Below are positions 1 to 5,283 of a stretch of DNA of 5,283 bases, piece after piece (the stretch's first letter is position 1; each line of letters begins with the position of its first letter). The stretch is from assembly GCA_017444545.1 (NCBI GenBank), contig JAFSWJ010000308.1:1-5283 (forward strand), in the 5' to 3' direction. The notes under the pieces were generated by a model. It was not told the DNA's origin and did no database searches. It saw only the letters and a list, made by a program, of their open reading frames with translations. This stretch comes from Lachnospiraceae bacterium. Lineage in GTDB: Bacteria > Bacillota > Clostridia > Lachnospirales > Lachnospiraceae. A program made the translations under genes and the position numbers.

Positions 1-335
1 AGCTGTTTTTTATTCTCCGCCGACAGAACCACACCGAACCACTTTCCAAAGGTCTTTGAACCCTCTCTCAGATCGATGACTGCGTCAAAAACCTCTCCCT
101 TTATGACTCTCACCAGTTTATCCTGCGGATGCTTTATCTGAAAATGCATTCCCCTCAGGACTCCCTTTGTCGAGGATGACTGATTGTCCTGGACAAACTG
201 TACATCTATCCCTTCCTTTGCAAAATCGTTGAAGTTGTAGGATTCCATGAAATAACCGCGCTCATCTCCGAATACCTGAGGCGTTATGACCTTTACTCCC
301 TCTATGGGGCATGTCTCAACCGTAATCTTTCCCAT
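1..335 (-). CDS. rfbC: dTDP-4-dehydrorhamnose 3,5-epimerase (RmlC), N-terminal part, cut by window edge
   Basis: Third step of dTDP-L-rhamnose synthesis: a cytoplasmic cupin enzyme that epimerises C3 and C5 of dTDP-4-keto-6-deoxyglucose. I translated 111 codons from the ATG at 335; the frame runs open through position 1. Visible family marks are the N-terminal DERGYFMESY segment (residues 24-33), QDN at 49-51, and RGMHFQ at 61-66, in which His64 matches the catalytic base, followed by QDKLVRVIKGEVFDAVIDLR (71-90) in the cupin core. The family is usually about 180-190 residues, so roughly 60% is present; the second catalytic Asp and the Tyr lie outside the window. The start is supported by AGGGAG at 344-349, 8 nt upstream, inside the end of the GH25 gene. 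Only 4 nt separate the GH25 stop from this ATG, so the two are almost certainly co-transcribed. Assignment is firm. Confidence 0.95.
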   Translation of the reverse strand, partial: MGKITVETCPIEGVKVITPQVFGDERGYFMESYNFNDFAKEGIDVQFVQDNQSSSTKGVLRGMHFQIKHPQDKLVRVIKGEVFDAVIDLREGSKTFGKWFGVVLSAENKKQ

Positions 336-339
336 TATT

Positions 340-1557
340 CTATCTCCCTGTTATCAGATCCATATCCACAAAGCCCTCTATTCCGTCCACGCTTCCCTTT
401 GACGTATACTGCCAGATGGAGTAGCGTCCGTTGTAATCCGGGCTGCTCACGCGGTACTGAGCAAGCCATATATCAAAATCCGAAAGCTTTGCAGTATCTA
501 TCTTTTTTGTAAGCCAGTTTTTGTTCGCATACACACCGGCCTTGTAGCCCAGACTGTTCAGTGTCTCACAAAAGGCCTTTATGATCTGTGTCCTTTCCTC
601 CACATCCAGCCCGTCTGCCCTTCCTGCTGCGCTCCCGCTGCTTTCAACGTCAAGATAAACCGGAAGGCTCAATTCCTCCGGGCTGGCCAGACTTGCCACA
701 GCCATGGCCTCTTCGGCCGCCTCTTCAACGGTAACGGCCTGGGTGAAAAAATACAGTCCGGTCTTTATCCCTGCTTCTCTTGCAAGAGCAAAATTCCTGT
801 CAAAATACGGATCCTTTACGAGTACTCCCGTAGATGAGCCTCTGTACCCCGCTCTTATTATCGCATAATCAATACCCGCTGCCTTTACCCTGTTCCAGTC
901 TATCTCCTTCTGGTATTTTGAAACATCTATGCCTATGCTCCCTCCGGCCAGATCATAATCAAAGTTATCCGGCTTTCCGGCTTCCAGACCCGCCTCTTCG
1001 TTCACGGCGGTATCTTCCTTTGAGGCATCGATCGATGACTCATCCACCATTATCTTTCTGATGTCATTTACTGCAGTGAGCCTGACAGTGTTTCTCACCG
1101 TGATGACAGATGTTCCGGCATTGCCGACATTTACCTCATATCTGCCGGGCTTCATCCTTTCAGAATAGATGATCCCGTCTGTGTCCTCATCTTCAAAGAT
1201 CTCTTCGGTGCCGTCTTCACCCGTGACATACGCCCGCCATCTTTCGCCCTTTGCAGGCTCTCCGGAACTGTTCAGTATCCTGATGAGCATATCCGAGTCC
1301 ACGGAGGACAAAAGGAGCATGTAACCGGTACCCGTATCCTCCTTTACGGCAGGATCCTCCTTTACCTCAACGCCCACATTTTCCAGCAGCAGATCCCCGT
1401 CTGTCCTGCTCTCGACAGGCACGACCCGGTCCGCGCTTTCGGCTTCCTTTTTTTGAGAGGTGCTGTTTTTCATCATCCCCGCAATTATCAGGGTGATAAG
1501 TAAAAGGATGTTGACACTTATGAAGGCGGCGGCTACTGCCTTGTATTTAGAGCCCAT
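340..1557 (-). CDS. membrane-anchored GH25 lysozyme-like peptidoglycan hydrolase
   Basis: A 405-residue protein predicted to hydrolyse the MurNAc-GlcNAc bond of peptidoglycan outside the membrane. Residues 4-6 carry two lysines, followed by one hydrophobic segment at about 7-29. I see no convincing signal-peptidase or lipobox site, so it is probably an N-in anchor. An acidic linker (about 31-75) leads to a beta-rich unassigned region (about 78-160), another acidic linker (161-205), and the GH25 barrel (about 207-405). GH25 marks are GIDVSKYQ (209-216, Asp211), the YLDVE motif (301-305, Asp303 and Glu305, the expected catalytic acids), IWQY (381-384) and VDMDL (397-401). The start overlaps the 3' end of rfbA by 11 nt and has no good Shine-Dalgarno, which suggests translational coupling. 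Starting at later Met codons (28, 29) would delete the membrane segment. Its place inside an rfb operon suggests wall-polysaccharide maturation or transit, which is inference. The GH25 domain call is firm; the exact substrate is not known. Confidence 0.92.
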   Translation of the reverse strand: MGSKYKAVAAAFISVNILLLITLIIAGMMKNSTSQKKEAESADRVVPVESRTDGDLLLENVGVEVKEDPAVKEDTGTGYMLLLSSVDSDMLIRILNSSGEPAKGERWRAYVTGEDGTEEIFEDEDTDGIIYSERMKPGRYEVNVGNAGTSVITVRNTVRLTAVNDIRKIMVDESSIDASKEDTAVNEEAGLEAGKPDNFDYDLAGGSIGIDVSKYQKEIDWNRVKAAGIDYAIIRAGYRGSSTGVLVKDPYFDRNFALAREAGIKTGLYFFTQAVTVEEAAEEAMAVASLASPEELSLPVYLDVESSGSAAGRADGLDVEERTQIIKAFCETLNSLGYKAGVYANKNWLTKKIDTAKLSDFDIWLAQYRVSSPDYNGRYSIWQYTSKGSVDGIEGFVDMDLITGR

Positions 1558-2416
1558 TTGCTATATCGAAAAGATACTGGCCGTATGCTGTTTTTTTGAG
1601 AGGCTCTGCAAGCCTCAAAAGCTGCTCCCTGTCTATGAAACCTCTGTTATAGGCTATCTCCTCTATGCAGGATATATAGAGTCCCTGTCTCTTCTGAAAG
1701 GCAGCTACAAAATCCGCTGCATCAAGCAGGCTGTCATGATTTCCAGTATCAAGCCAGGCGAAACCTCTCCCCAATGTCTCTACAAAAAGCTCACCCCTGC
1801 TCAGATATTCATTGTTTATGCTTGTGATCTCAAGCTCGCCTCTGGCTGAGGGTTTCACGTTCTTTGCTATCTCAACCACATCATTGTCATAAAAATACAG
1901 ACCCGGGACGGCATAATTGGAACGGGGATTTTCCGGCTTTTCTTCTATCGACACAGCCCTTCCTTCCCCGTCAAATTCCACAACCCCGTATTCCCTGGGA
2001 TCCTTTACGTAGTAACCGAAGATTGTCGCTCCTTTTTTTCTCATTGCCGCATTTTGCAGTGTCTTTGAAAAGCTTGTGCCGTAAAAGATATTATCCCCCA
2101 GGACCATGGCCACATTGTCATTGCCTATGAAATCGGCTCCGATGATAAATGCTTCCGCAAGCCCCCTCGGCTCAATCTGCTCGGCATAGGACATATGAAG
2201 TCCCAGCTGTGTCCCGTCTCCGAAAAGTTCCCTGAATACGGGAAGATCCCGGGGCGTTGAGATCAGGAGGATATCCCTGATGCCGGCAAGCATCAGCGTT
2301 GAAAGCGGATAATAGATCATGGGCTTGTCGTAGACAGGCATGATCTGTTTTGATACTGCCTTTGTAAGCGGATACAGCCTCGTTCCGGAGCCGCCCGCAA
2401 GAATTATTCCTTTCAT
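1547..2416 (-). CDS. rfbA: glucose-1-phosphate thymidylyltransferase (RmlA)
   Basis: First step of dTDP-L-rhamnose synthesis: joins glucose-1-phosphate and dTTP to give dTDP-glucose and pyrophosphate, in the cytoplasm with Mg2+. With the start chosen here it is 289 residues, the usual family length. Motifs in order: the nucleotide-binding loop [11 protein letters not shown] (8-18), [17 protein letters not shown] (22-38), GLAEAF (85-90), LGDN (107-110, Asp109 a metal ligand), EEKP (158-161), GELEIT (193-198) and [11 protein letters not shown] (221-231, Asp223 the second metal ligand). Three starts are possible: TTG at 2434, ATG at 2422 and ATG at 2416. I prefer 2416 because the protein then begins MKGIILAGG as in relatives and GAGAGGA (2423-2429) sits 6 nt upstream; 2422 would add only two residues. 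The 3' end overlaps the GH25 start by 11 nt. Upstream, a structured repeat separates it from rfbB. Nothing is missing or broken. Confidence 0.97.
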   Translation of the reverse strand: MKGIILAGGSGTRLYPLTKAVSKQIMPVYDKPMIYYPLSTLMLAGIRDILLISTPRDLPVFRELFGDGTQLGLHMSYAEQIEPRGLAEAFIIGADFIGNDNVAMVLGDNIFYGTSFSKTLQNAAMRKKGATIFGYYVKDPREYGVVEFDGEGRAVSIEEKPENPRSNYAVPGLYFYDNDVVEIAKNVKPSARGELEITSINNEYLSRGELFVETLGRGFAWLDTGNHDSLLDAADFVAAFQKRQGLYISCIEEIAYNRGFIDREQLLRLAEPLKKTAYGQYLFDIANGL

Positions 2417-2422
2417 CTGCAT

Positions 2423-2432
2423 TCCTCTCTCC
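2423..2432 (-). promoter_or_regulatory. ribosome binding site of rfbA
   Basis: The minus strand reads GGAGAGAGGA here. It ends 6 nt before the ATG at 2416 and directly abuts the ATG at 2422, while its first GGAG is 6 nt before 2422. The purine run therefore supports either ATG but not the TTG at 2434, which lies upstream of it. It begins 4 nt after the left inverted-repeat arm of the intergenic element ends (2437 on this strand), so folding of that element could change access to it. Confidence 0.7.
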
Positions 2433-2436
2433 AACT

Positions 2437-2566
2437 CATTAACGCAAGCAATTCTATCCTTCGCCAGGCTCCCGCAGGGCCCCTCCGATCCTCGCTCCTT
2501 GCGTCGGCTCGTCTCGGGTTACCTCCCTGCTCGCGCCTGTATTCTAAACAGTGGCTTGCGTTAATG
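2437..2566 (-). repeat. structured intergenic element with 13-bp perfect inverted ends (MITE- or REP-like candidate)
   Basis: A 130-bp noncoding block fills the space between the rfbB stop codon and the rfbA ribosome binding site. Its ends are an exact 13-bp inverted repeat: CATTAACGCAAGC at 2437-2449 and GCTTGCGTTAATG at 2554-2566. Nested inside are CAGGC (2465-2469) with GCCTG (2535-2539), GCAGGG (2474-2479) with CCCTGC (2525-2530), and CCGA (2485-2488) with TCGG (2504-2507), so RNA or single-stranded DNA could fold into one long imperfect hairpin. A 6-bp direct repeat ATTCTA (2451-2456 and 2541-2546) also lies inside the arms. The core is visibly more GC-rich than the flanking genes. No credible reading frame or strong promoter is seen. 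It may be a nonautonomous mobile element, a dispersed palindromic repeat, or a processing/attenuation structure; the sequence alone does not decide. Confidence 0.65.
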
Positions 2567-2568
2567 GA

Positions 2569-3648
2569 TCACACATTGTACATTTTGCTGTAATAATTCT
2601 GATAGTCTCCGCTGGTCACGTTTTTGAACCATTCCTCATTGTCGAGATACCATTTGATCGTAAGCTTTATCCCGTCCTCAAAACAGGTCTCGGGCTCCCA
2701 GGAGAGCTCCTTTTTTATCTTGTCGGGAGCTATGGCGTACCTTCTGTCGTGTCCCTTTCTGTCCTCCACATAGGTGATGAGATCCTTTGATACATTCTTT
2801 CGTCTTTCATCTCCCTCGGGAAGTATCTCAAGCAGCGTATCGATTATGATGTTCACTATCTCTATGTTTTGTTTTTCGTTGTGTCCGCCTATATTATAGG
2901 TCTCACCCGGTCTCCCCTTTTCAATAACCATATCTATGCCCTTGCAGTGATCCTTCACATAGAGCCAGTCCCTCACATTTTTTCCGTCCCCGTATACCGG
3001 AAGCTTCTTTCCGGTCAGGGCATTGTTTATCATGAGAGGAATGAGCTTTTCCGGAAACTGGAAAGGCCCGTAGTTGTTTGAGCAGTTCGTTATATTTGCC
3101 GGAAAGCCATAAGTATCCATATAGGCTTTCACCAGCATATCCGAAGATGCCTTGCTTGCAGAATAAGGGCTGTGCGGATCGTAAGGGGTCGTCTCGTAGA
3201 AATAATCCTTTGGATCCGAAAGAGATCCGTACACCTCATCCGTCGAAACATGGAGAAACTTCTTTCCTTCCCTGTAGGTCCCGTCTTCCTTTTCCCATGC
3301 ACCTCTGGCTGCGTTCAGCATCACGCAGGTACCTAAAACATTCGTCTTTACAAAAACACCGGGATCCCGTATGCTCCTGTCCACATGGGACTCGGCCGCA
3401 AAATGGACAACCCTGTCTATGTCATTCTCATCAAAAATCCTGTTAACAGCCTCGCTGTCCGTGATATCAGCCTTCACAAAAGTGTAGTTTGTCCTTTCGG
3501 ACACTTCCTTCAGATTCTCAAGGTTTCCGGCATAGGTCAGGGCATCCACATTTATGATCCTGATGCTGTCACCGTATTTTTCAAACATATAATGTATGAA
3601 ATTTGAACCTATGAAACCGGCTCCGCCGGTCACGAGATATGTGATCAT
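2569..3648 (-). CDS. rfbB: dTDP-glucose 4,6-dehydratase (RmlB)
   Basis: Second step of dTDP-L-rhamnose synthesis: an NAD-dependent extended short-chain dehydrogenase that converts dTDP-glucose to dTDP-4-keto-6-deoxyglucose in the cytoplasm. With this start it is 359 residues, slightly long for the family. It shows the Rossmann glycine motif TGGAGFIGSN (7-16), NVDALTYAGNL (33-43), HFAAESHVDRS (82-92), the catalytic STDEVYG (135-141, with Thr136, Asp137 and Glu138), YSASK (162-166, Tyr162 and Lys166), NCSNNYGPFQFPEKLIP (188-204) and DRKGHDRRYAI (296-306). The ATG at 3648 is chosen because the glycine motif follows at the normal distance and GGGAGG lies 5 nt upstream; a GTG at 3687 would add 13 unrelated residues and read through the Shine-Dalgarno. 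A possible promoter lies in the 77-bp gap upstream. The stop codon is 2 nt from the intergenic repeat. Confidence 0.97.
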   Translation of the reverse strand: MITYLVTGGAGFIGSNFIHYMFEKYGDSIRIINVDALTYAGNLENLKEVSERTNYTFVKADITDSEAVNRIFDENDIDRVVHFAAESHVDRSIRDPGVFVKTNVLGTCVMLNAARGAWEKEDGTYREGKKFLHVSTDEVYGSLSDPKDYFYETTPYDPHSPYSASKASSDMLVKAYMDTYGFPANITNCSNNYGPFQFPEKLIPLMINNALTGKKLPVYGDGKNVRDWLYVKDHCKGIDMVIEKGRPGETYNIGGHNEKQNIEIVNIIIDTLLEILPEGDERRKNVSKDLITYVEDRKGHDRRYAIAPDKIKKELSWEPETCFEDGIKLTIKWYLDNEEWFKNVTSGDYQNYYSKMYNV

Positions 3649-3653
3649 ATCAT

Positions 3654-3659
3654 CCTCCC
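3654..3659 (-). promoter_or_regulatory. ribosome binding site of rfbB
   Basis: GGGAGG on the minus strand, 5 nt before the ATG at 3648. It is preceded by a run of seven T (3661-3667), which should keep the site unpaired. This site decides the start against the upstream in-frame GTG at 3687. Confidence 0.8.
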
Positions 3660-3677
3660 GAAAAAAATAGTCATAAT

Positions 3678-3706
3678 ATTTTACCACTAATGGGGAGCAA
3701 CTTCAA
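3678..3706 (-). promoter_or_regulatory. candidate sigma-A-type promoter for the rfbBA-GH25-rfbC unit
   Basis: In the 77-bp gap between the glycosyltransferase and rfbB, the minus strand carries TTGAAG (3701-3706; 4 of 6 match to TTGACA), a 17-bp spacer, and TAAAAT (3678-3683; 5 of 6 match to TATAAT). Transcription would start near 3671, giving a short AT-rich leader before the rfbB ribosome binding site. Spacing and position are right for a housekeeping promoter, which would let the rhamnose genes be expressed apart from the HD-GYP and glycosyltransferase genes. This is a pattern match only; read-through from upstream is equally possible because no strong terminator is visible in the gap. Confidence 0.45.
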
Positions 3707-3725
3707 ACCCGCCCGTGCAGGCGCA

Positions 3726-4670
3726 TCACTCTTTTTTCAGATATCTGAAGGGATATTCCTCCGAGTATTTTGAGTTCAATACCGGTTCGGTCTCGTATGC
3801 AGCGTTATGATACCAGATCGCTGCTTCCTCCTCATCGCCGTTTTCCCTGAAAAACTCTCCCAGTTCAAAGGCGGTCTCGGAACAGGCTCCGGCTGCCACT
3901 GCCCGCAGTGCGTACTTATTAAACCCGTCTTTGTTCCCGGATACCCGAAAGGCTCTCATGATCACAAAAAGATCCTCCTTCAGGTCATTTTCATCCTTTT
4001 CTTCTTCCACGGCCTTTAAAAAATAAGAAGCCGCCTCCTCAAAATCTTCATCGGTTCCGGAAACGGCAAGCTCCCTTGCATACATCCTGCAAAGCCTCGC
4101 ATCAAGCCTTCCCTCTTTTTCGATAGTTCTTTGAAACAGTCCGAAGTCCCTTTTGCTGTGAAGTCCCTGCGGTTTGTGTATGATCTCTATGTCACTGTCA
4201 TATATCACGGGGGTCAGGCGCACAGTCTCATGCACACTTCCCTCCCATACAAAATTTCTGCATCTTTTATAGAGCTTTGGCCGAAGCTCACTGTCAAAGT
4301 TATAGGTGGTGTTATATTCAAGCTGGTTTTTGTACACCATCTGGACTATGTCGATCTCGGGAAGCAGAGCCTCCTTCAGCCTTTTGAAAGCCGCGATATT
4401 CCTTTCATCAAGGATCTCGTCGGCGTCGGCACTGTATATGTAATCCATGGTGCACAGACCGAACGCAAAATTTCTTGCCTTCGCAAAATCATCCGACCAC
4501 TCAAAGTCAAATACCCTGTCAGTATACTGTTTCGCGATCTCCTTTGTCGCGTCTGTTGATCCTGTATCAACTATCACGATCTCATCGGCTGTATCCTTCA
4601 GACAGTCCAGACACCGTTTCAGGATCTTTTCTTCGTTTTTTACGATCATGCAGACGCTTACGGTTATCAT
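3726..4670 (-). CDS. family 2 glycosyltransferase with C-terminal TPR-like helices
   Basis: A 314-residue, apparently soluble GT-A fold glycosyltransferase that would move a sugar from a nucleotide donor to an acceptor not identifiable from sequence. The N-terminal domain (about 1-170) starts SVCMIVKNEEKILKRCL (5-21), followed by DEIVIVDTGSTD (29-40), DFEWSDDFAKARNFA (55-69) and SADADE (80-85), where Asp82 and Asp84 form the metal-binding DxD motif. WEGSVHE (142-148) and IIHKPQGLHSK (163-173) follow. The C-terminal part (about 195-292) is helical with TPR-like units, clearest at about 264-291 (ETAFELGEFFRENGDEEEAA and on). This architecture resembles TPR-bearing GT2 enzymes such as the SunS group, but the acceptor need not be a peptide. 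No membrane segment is seen. Its ATG overlaps the HD-GYP stop codon by 4 nt (ATGA) and lacks a strong Shine-Dalgarno, implying coupled translation. The rfb genes follow after 77 bp. Confidence 0.88.
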   Translation of the reverse strand: MITVSVCMIVKNEEKILKRCLDCLKDTADEIVIVDTGSTDATKEIAKQYTDRVFDFEWSDDFAKARNFAFGLCTMDYIYSADADEILDERNIAAFKRLKEALLPEIDIVQMVYKNQLEYNTTYNFDSELRPKLYKRCRNFVWEGSVHETVRLTPVIYDSDIEIIHKPQGLHSKRDFGLFQRTIEKEGRLDARLCRMYARELAVSGTDEDFEEAASYFLKAVEEEKDENDLKEDLFVIMRAFRVSGNKDGFNKYALRAVAAGACSETAFELGEFFRENGDEEEAAIWYHNAAYETEPVLNSKYSEEYPFRYLKKE

Positions 4671-5283
4671 ATATCCACTGCCACCGGCACCTTTTCTTCA
4701 TCTATGAGTTTGATCATATAGGGTACTATCTGGGGATCAAACTGCCTTCCGCTGCAAAGCTTCAGTTCCTCCTTTATCTGTGCCATGGAAAGGCTCTTTC
4801 TGTAGCATCTTTCACTCGACATGGCATCAAAGGAATCGGCCACGCAGATTATCCTTGCTATCATGGGGATCTCTTCACCTGAAAGATGCTCGGAATATCC
4901 CCCTCCGTCCCATCTTTCGTGATGATATTTGGCTCCGTCGGCTATATCCGGAATGGACGAAAAATCCTTCAATATCTCCCCGCCAACATCAACATGGGTC
5001 TGTATGACATCCCTCTCAAAGCTGTCAAGCTTTCCGGGCTTGTTGAGTATCGTATCCGTAACACCGATCTTGCCTATGTCATGCATCATGCCTATCATAT
5101 AGATCCTGTGCTGGTCTTCCTTTGACATCCCCATCTCTTCCGCAATGAGTCTCGCGTATATCCCGACTCTCATGGAATGTCCCTTCGTATACGAATCCTT
5201 TGCGTCAATGATCTTTGAAAAGGTGGTAAAGGACTGCTCCAGGATCATATTGTTTTCTTCATGTGCCTTCTGGAGGATCGTAT
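4667..5283 (-). CDS. HD-GYP domain protein (putative cyclic-di-GMP phosphodiesterase), C-terminal part, cut by window edge
   Basis: HD-GYP domains hydrolyse cyclic-di-GMP using a bound metal centre. The frame is open to the right edge: 11 further codons precede the Met at 5248 and read as a helix joining straight into the domain, so the true start probably lies outside the window and an N-terminal sensory or signalling domain may be lost. Counting from that Met, metal-ligand candidates are His24 (TKGHS), His56-Asp57 (MMHDIGKIG), His85 (QTHVDVGG), His109-His110 (YHHERWDGGGY) and Asp138 (VADSFDAM); their spacing fits the family. The third signature residue is changed: GGGYS at 115-119 has Ser119 in place of Pro. 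Tyr20 sits four residues before His24, where three-metal members carry Glu, so a two-metal site is expected (inference). Activity is likely but not certain. The stop codon overlaps the glycosyltransferase start by 4 nt. Confidence 0.9.
   Translation of the reverse strand, partial: TILQKAHEENNMILEQSFTTFSKIIDAKDSYTKGHSMRVGIYARLIAEEMGMSKEDQHRIYMIGMMHDIGKIGVTDTILNKPGKLDSFERDVIQTHVDVGGEILKDFSSIPDIADGAKYHHERWDGGGYSEHLSGEEIPMIARIICVADSFDAMSSERCYRKSLSMAQIKEELKLCSGRQFDPQIVPYMIKLIDEEKVPVAVDI

Noticed and set aside
834..1061. Plus-strand reading frames across the window, here and at about 1460-1849, 2551-2790, 3078-3446, 4131-4559 and others
   Set aside because: They lie antisense to genes with clear family motifs, have no ribosome binding sites that I could support, and translate to low-complexity or unfamiliar sequence.
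2417..2434. TTG start for rfbA at 2434
   Set aside because: It lies upstream of the purine-rich ribosome binding site and adds residues before the conserved MKGIILAGG start.
2413..2439. Eight-codon minus-strand ORF starting ATG at 2439 and ending with ATGA overlap on the rfbA start, resembling a leader peptide
   Set aside because: It has no ribosome binding site of its own, its ATG is part of the inverted-repeat arm, and it reads through the rfbA Shine-Dalgarno; probably chance.
2437..2566. Invertible promoter switch flanked by the 13-bp inverted repeats
   Set aside because: I found no convincing promoter with proper spacing in the interior, and no recombinase gene is in view. The nested hairpins fit a palindromic repeat better.
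3649..3687. GTG start for rfbB at 3687
   Set aside because: It would translate through the GGGAGG Shine-Dalgarno and add 13 residues absent from the family; it also falls close to the candidate promoter.
3708..3725. Intrinsic terminator after the glycosyltransferase (CGCC/GGCG hairpin)
   Set aside because: The stem is only about 4 bp and is followed by GGTTTG rather than a T-run.
4376..4570. Second minus-strand frame of 64 codons inside the glycosyltransferase
   Set aside because: It is an out-of-frame shadow within the conserved GT2 domain with no recognisable protein features.
1..5283. CRISPR array, tRNA or rRNA genes, or integrase/transposase genes
   Set aside because: No regularly spaced repeats, cloverleaf-like segments, rRNA-like stretches or recombinase motifs were seen on either strand.

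Overview
The window is a fully minus-strand, gene-dense stretch of a dTDP-L-rhamnose / surface-polysaccharide locus. Read in transcription order (right to left) it holds: the C-terminal part of an HD-GYP domain protein (4667-5283, cut by the right edge), a family 2 glycosyltransferase with a TPR-like tail (3726-4670), rfbB (2569-3648), a roughly 130-bp structured intergenic repeat (2437-2566), rfbA (1547-2416), a membrane-anchored GH25 lysozyme-like protein (340-1557) and the first 111 codons of rfbC (1-335, cut by the left edge). No stretch over 300 bases lacks a gene. The plus-strand reading frames all lie antisense to these genes and were not accepted.

The source looks like an anaerobic Bacillota of the Clostridia, most likely a Lachnospiraceae-type gut or rumen bacterium (Butyrivibrio/Roseburia-like). 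This rests on purine-rich Shine-Dalgarno sequences, the mix of AGA/AGG and ATA codons at moderate GC, the style of the GH25 domain, and an HD-GYP protein next to polysaccharide genes. The family-level placement is inference from sequence character, not from a database match.

Functionally, RfbA (glucose-1-phosphate thymidylyltransferase), RfbB (dTDP-glucose 4,6-dehydratase) and RfbC (3,5-epimerase) are the first three steps from glucose-1-phosphate to dTDP-L-rhamnose. The fourth enzyme, RfbD, is not in view and may lie beyond position 1. The glycosyltransferase could use a nucleotide sugar in assembling a glycan. The HD-GYP protein, coupled to it by a 4-nt overlap, suggests a cyclic-di-GMP input. 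The GH25 protein sits between rfbA and rfbC, overlapping one and 4 nt from the other, so a cell-wall hydrolase is probably co-expressed with rhamnose synthesis.

The least ordinary items are the GH25 insertion in the rfb operon and the 130-bp element with 13-bp perfect inverted ends between the rfbB stop codon and the rfbA ribosome binding site. I see no clear evidence of a wholly new system; these are the points most worth following up.
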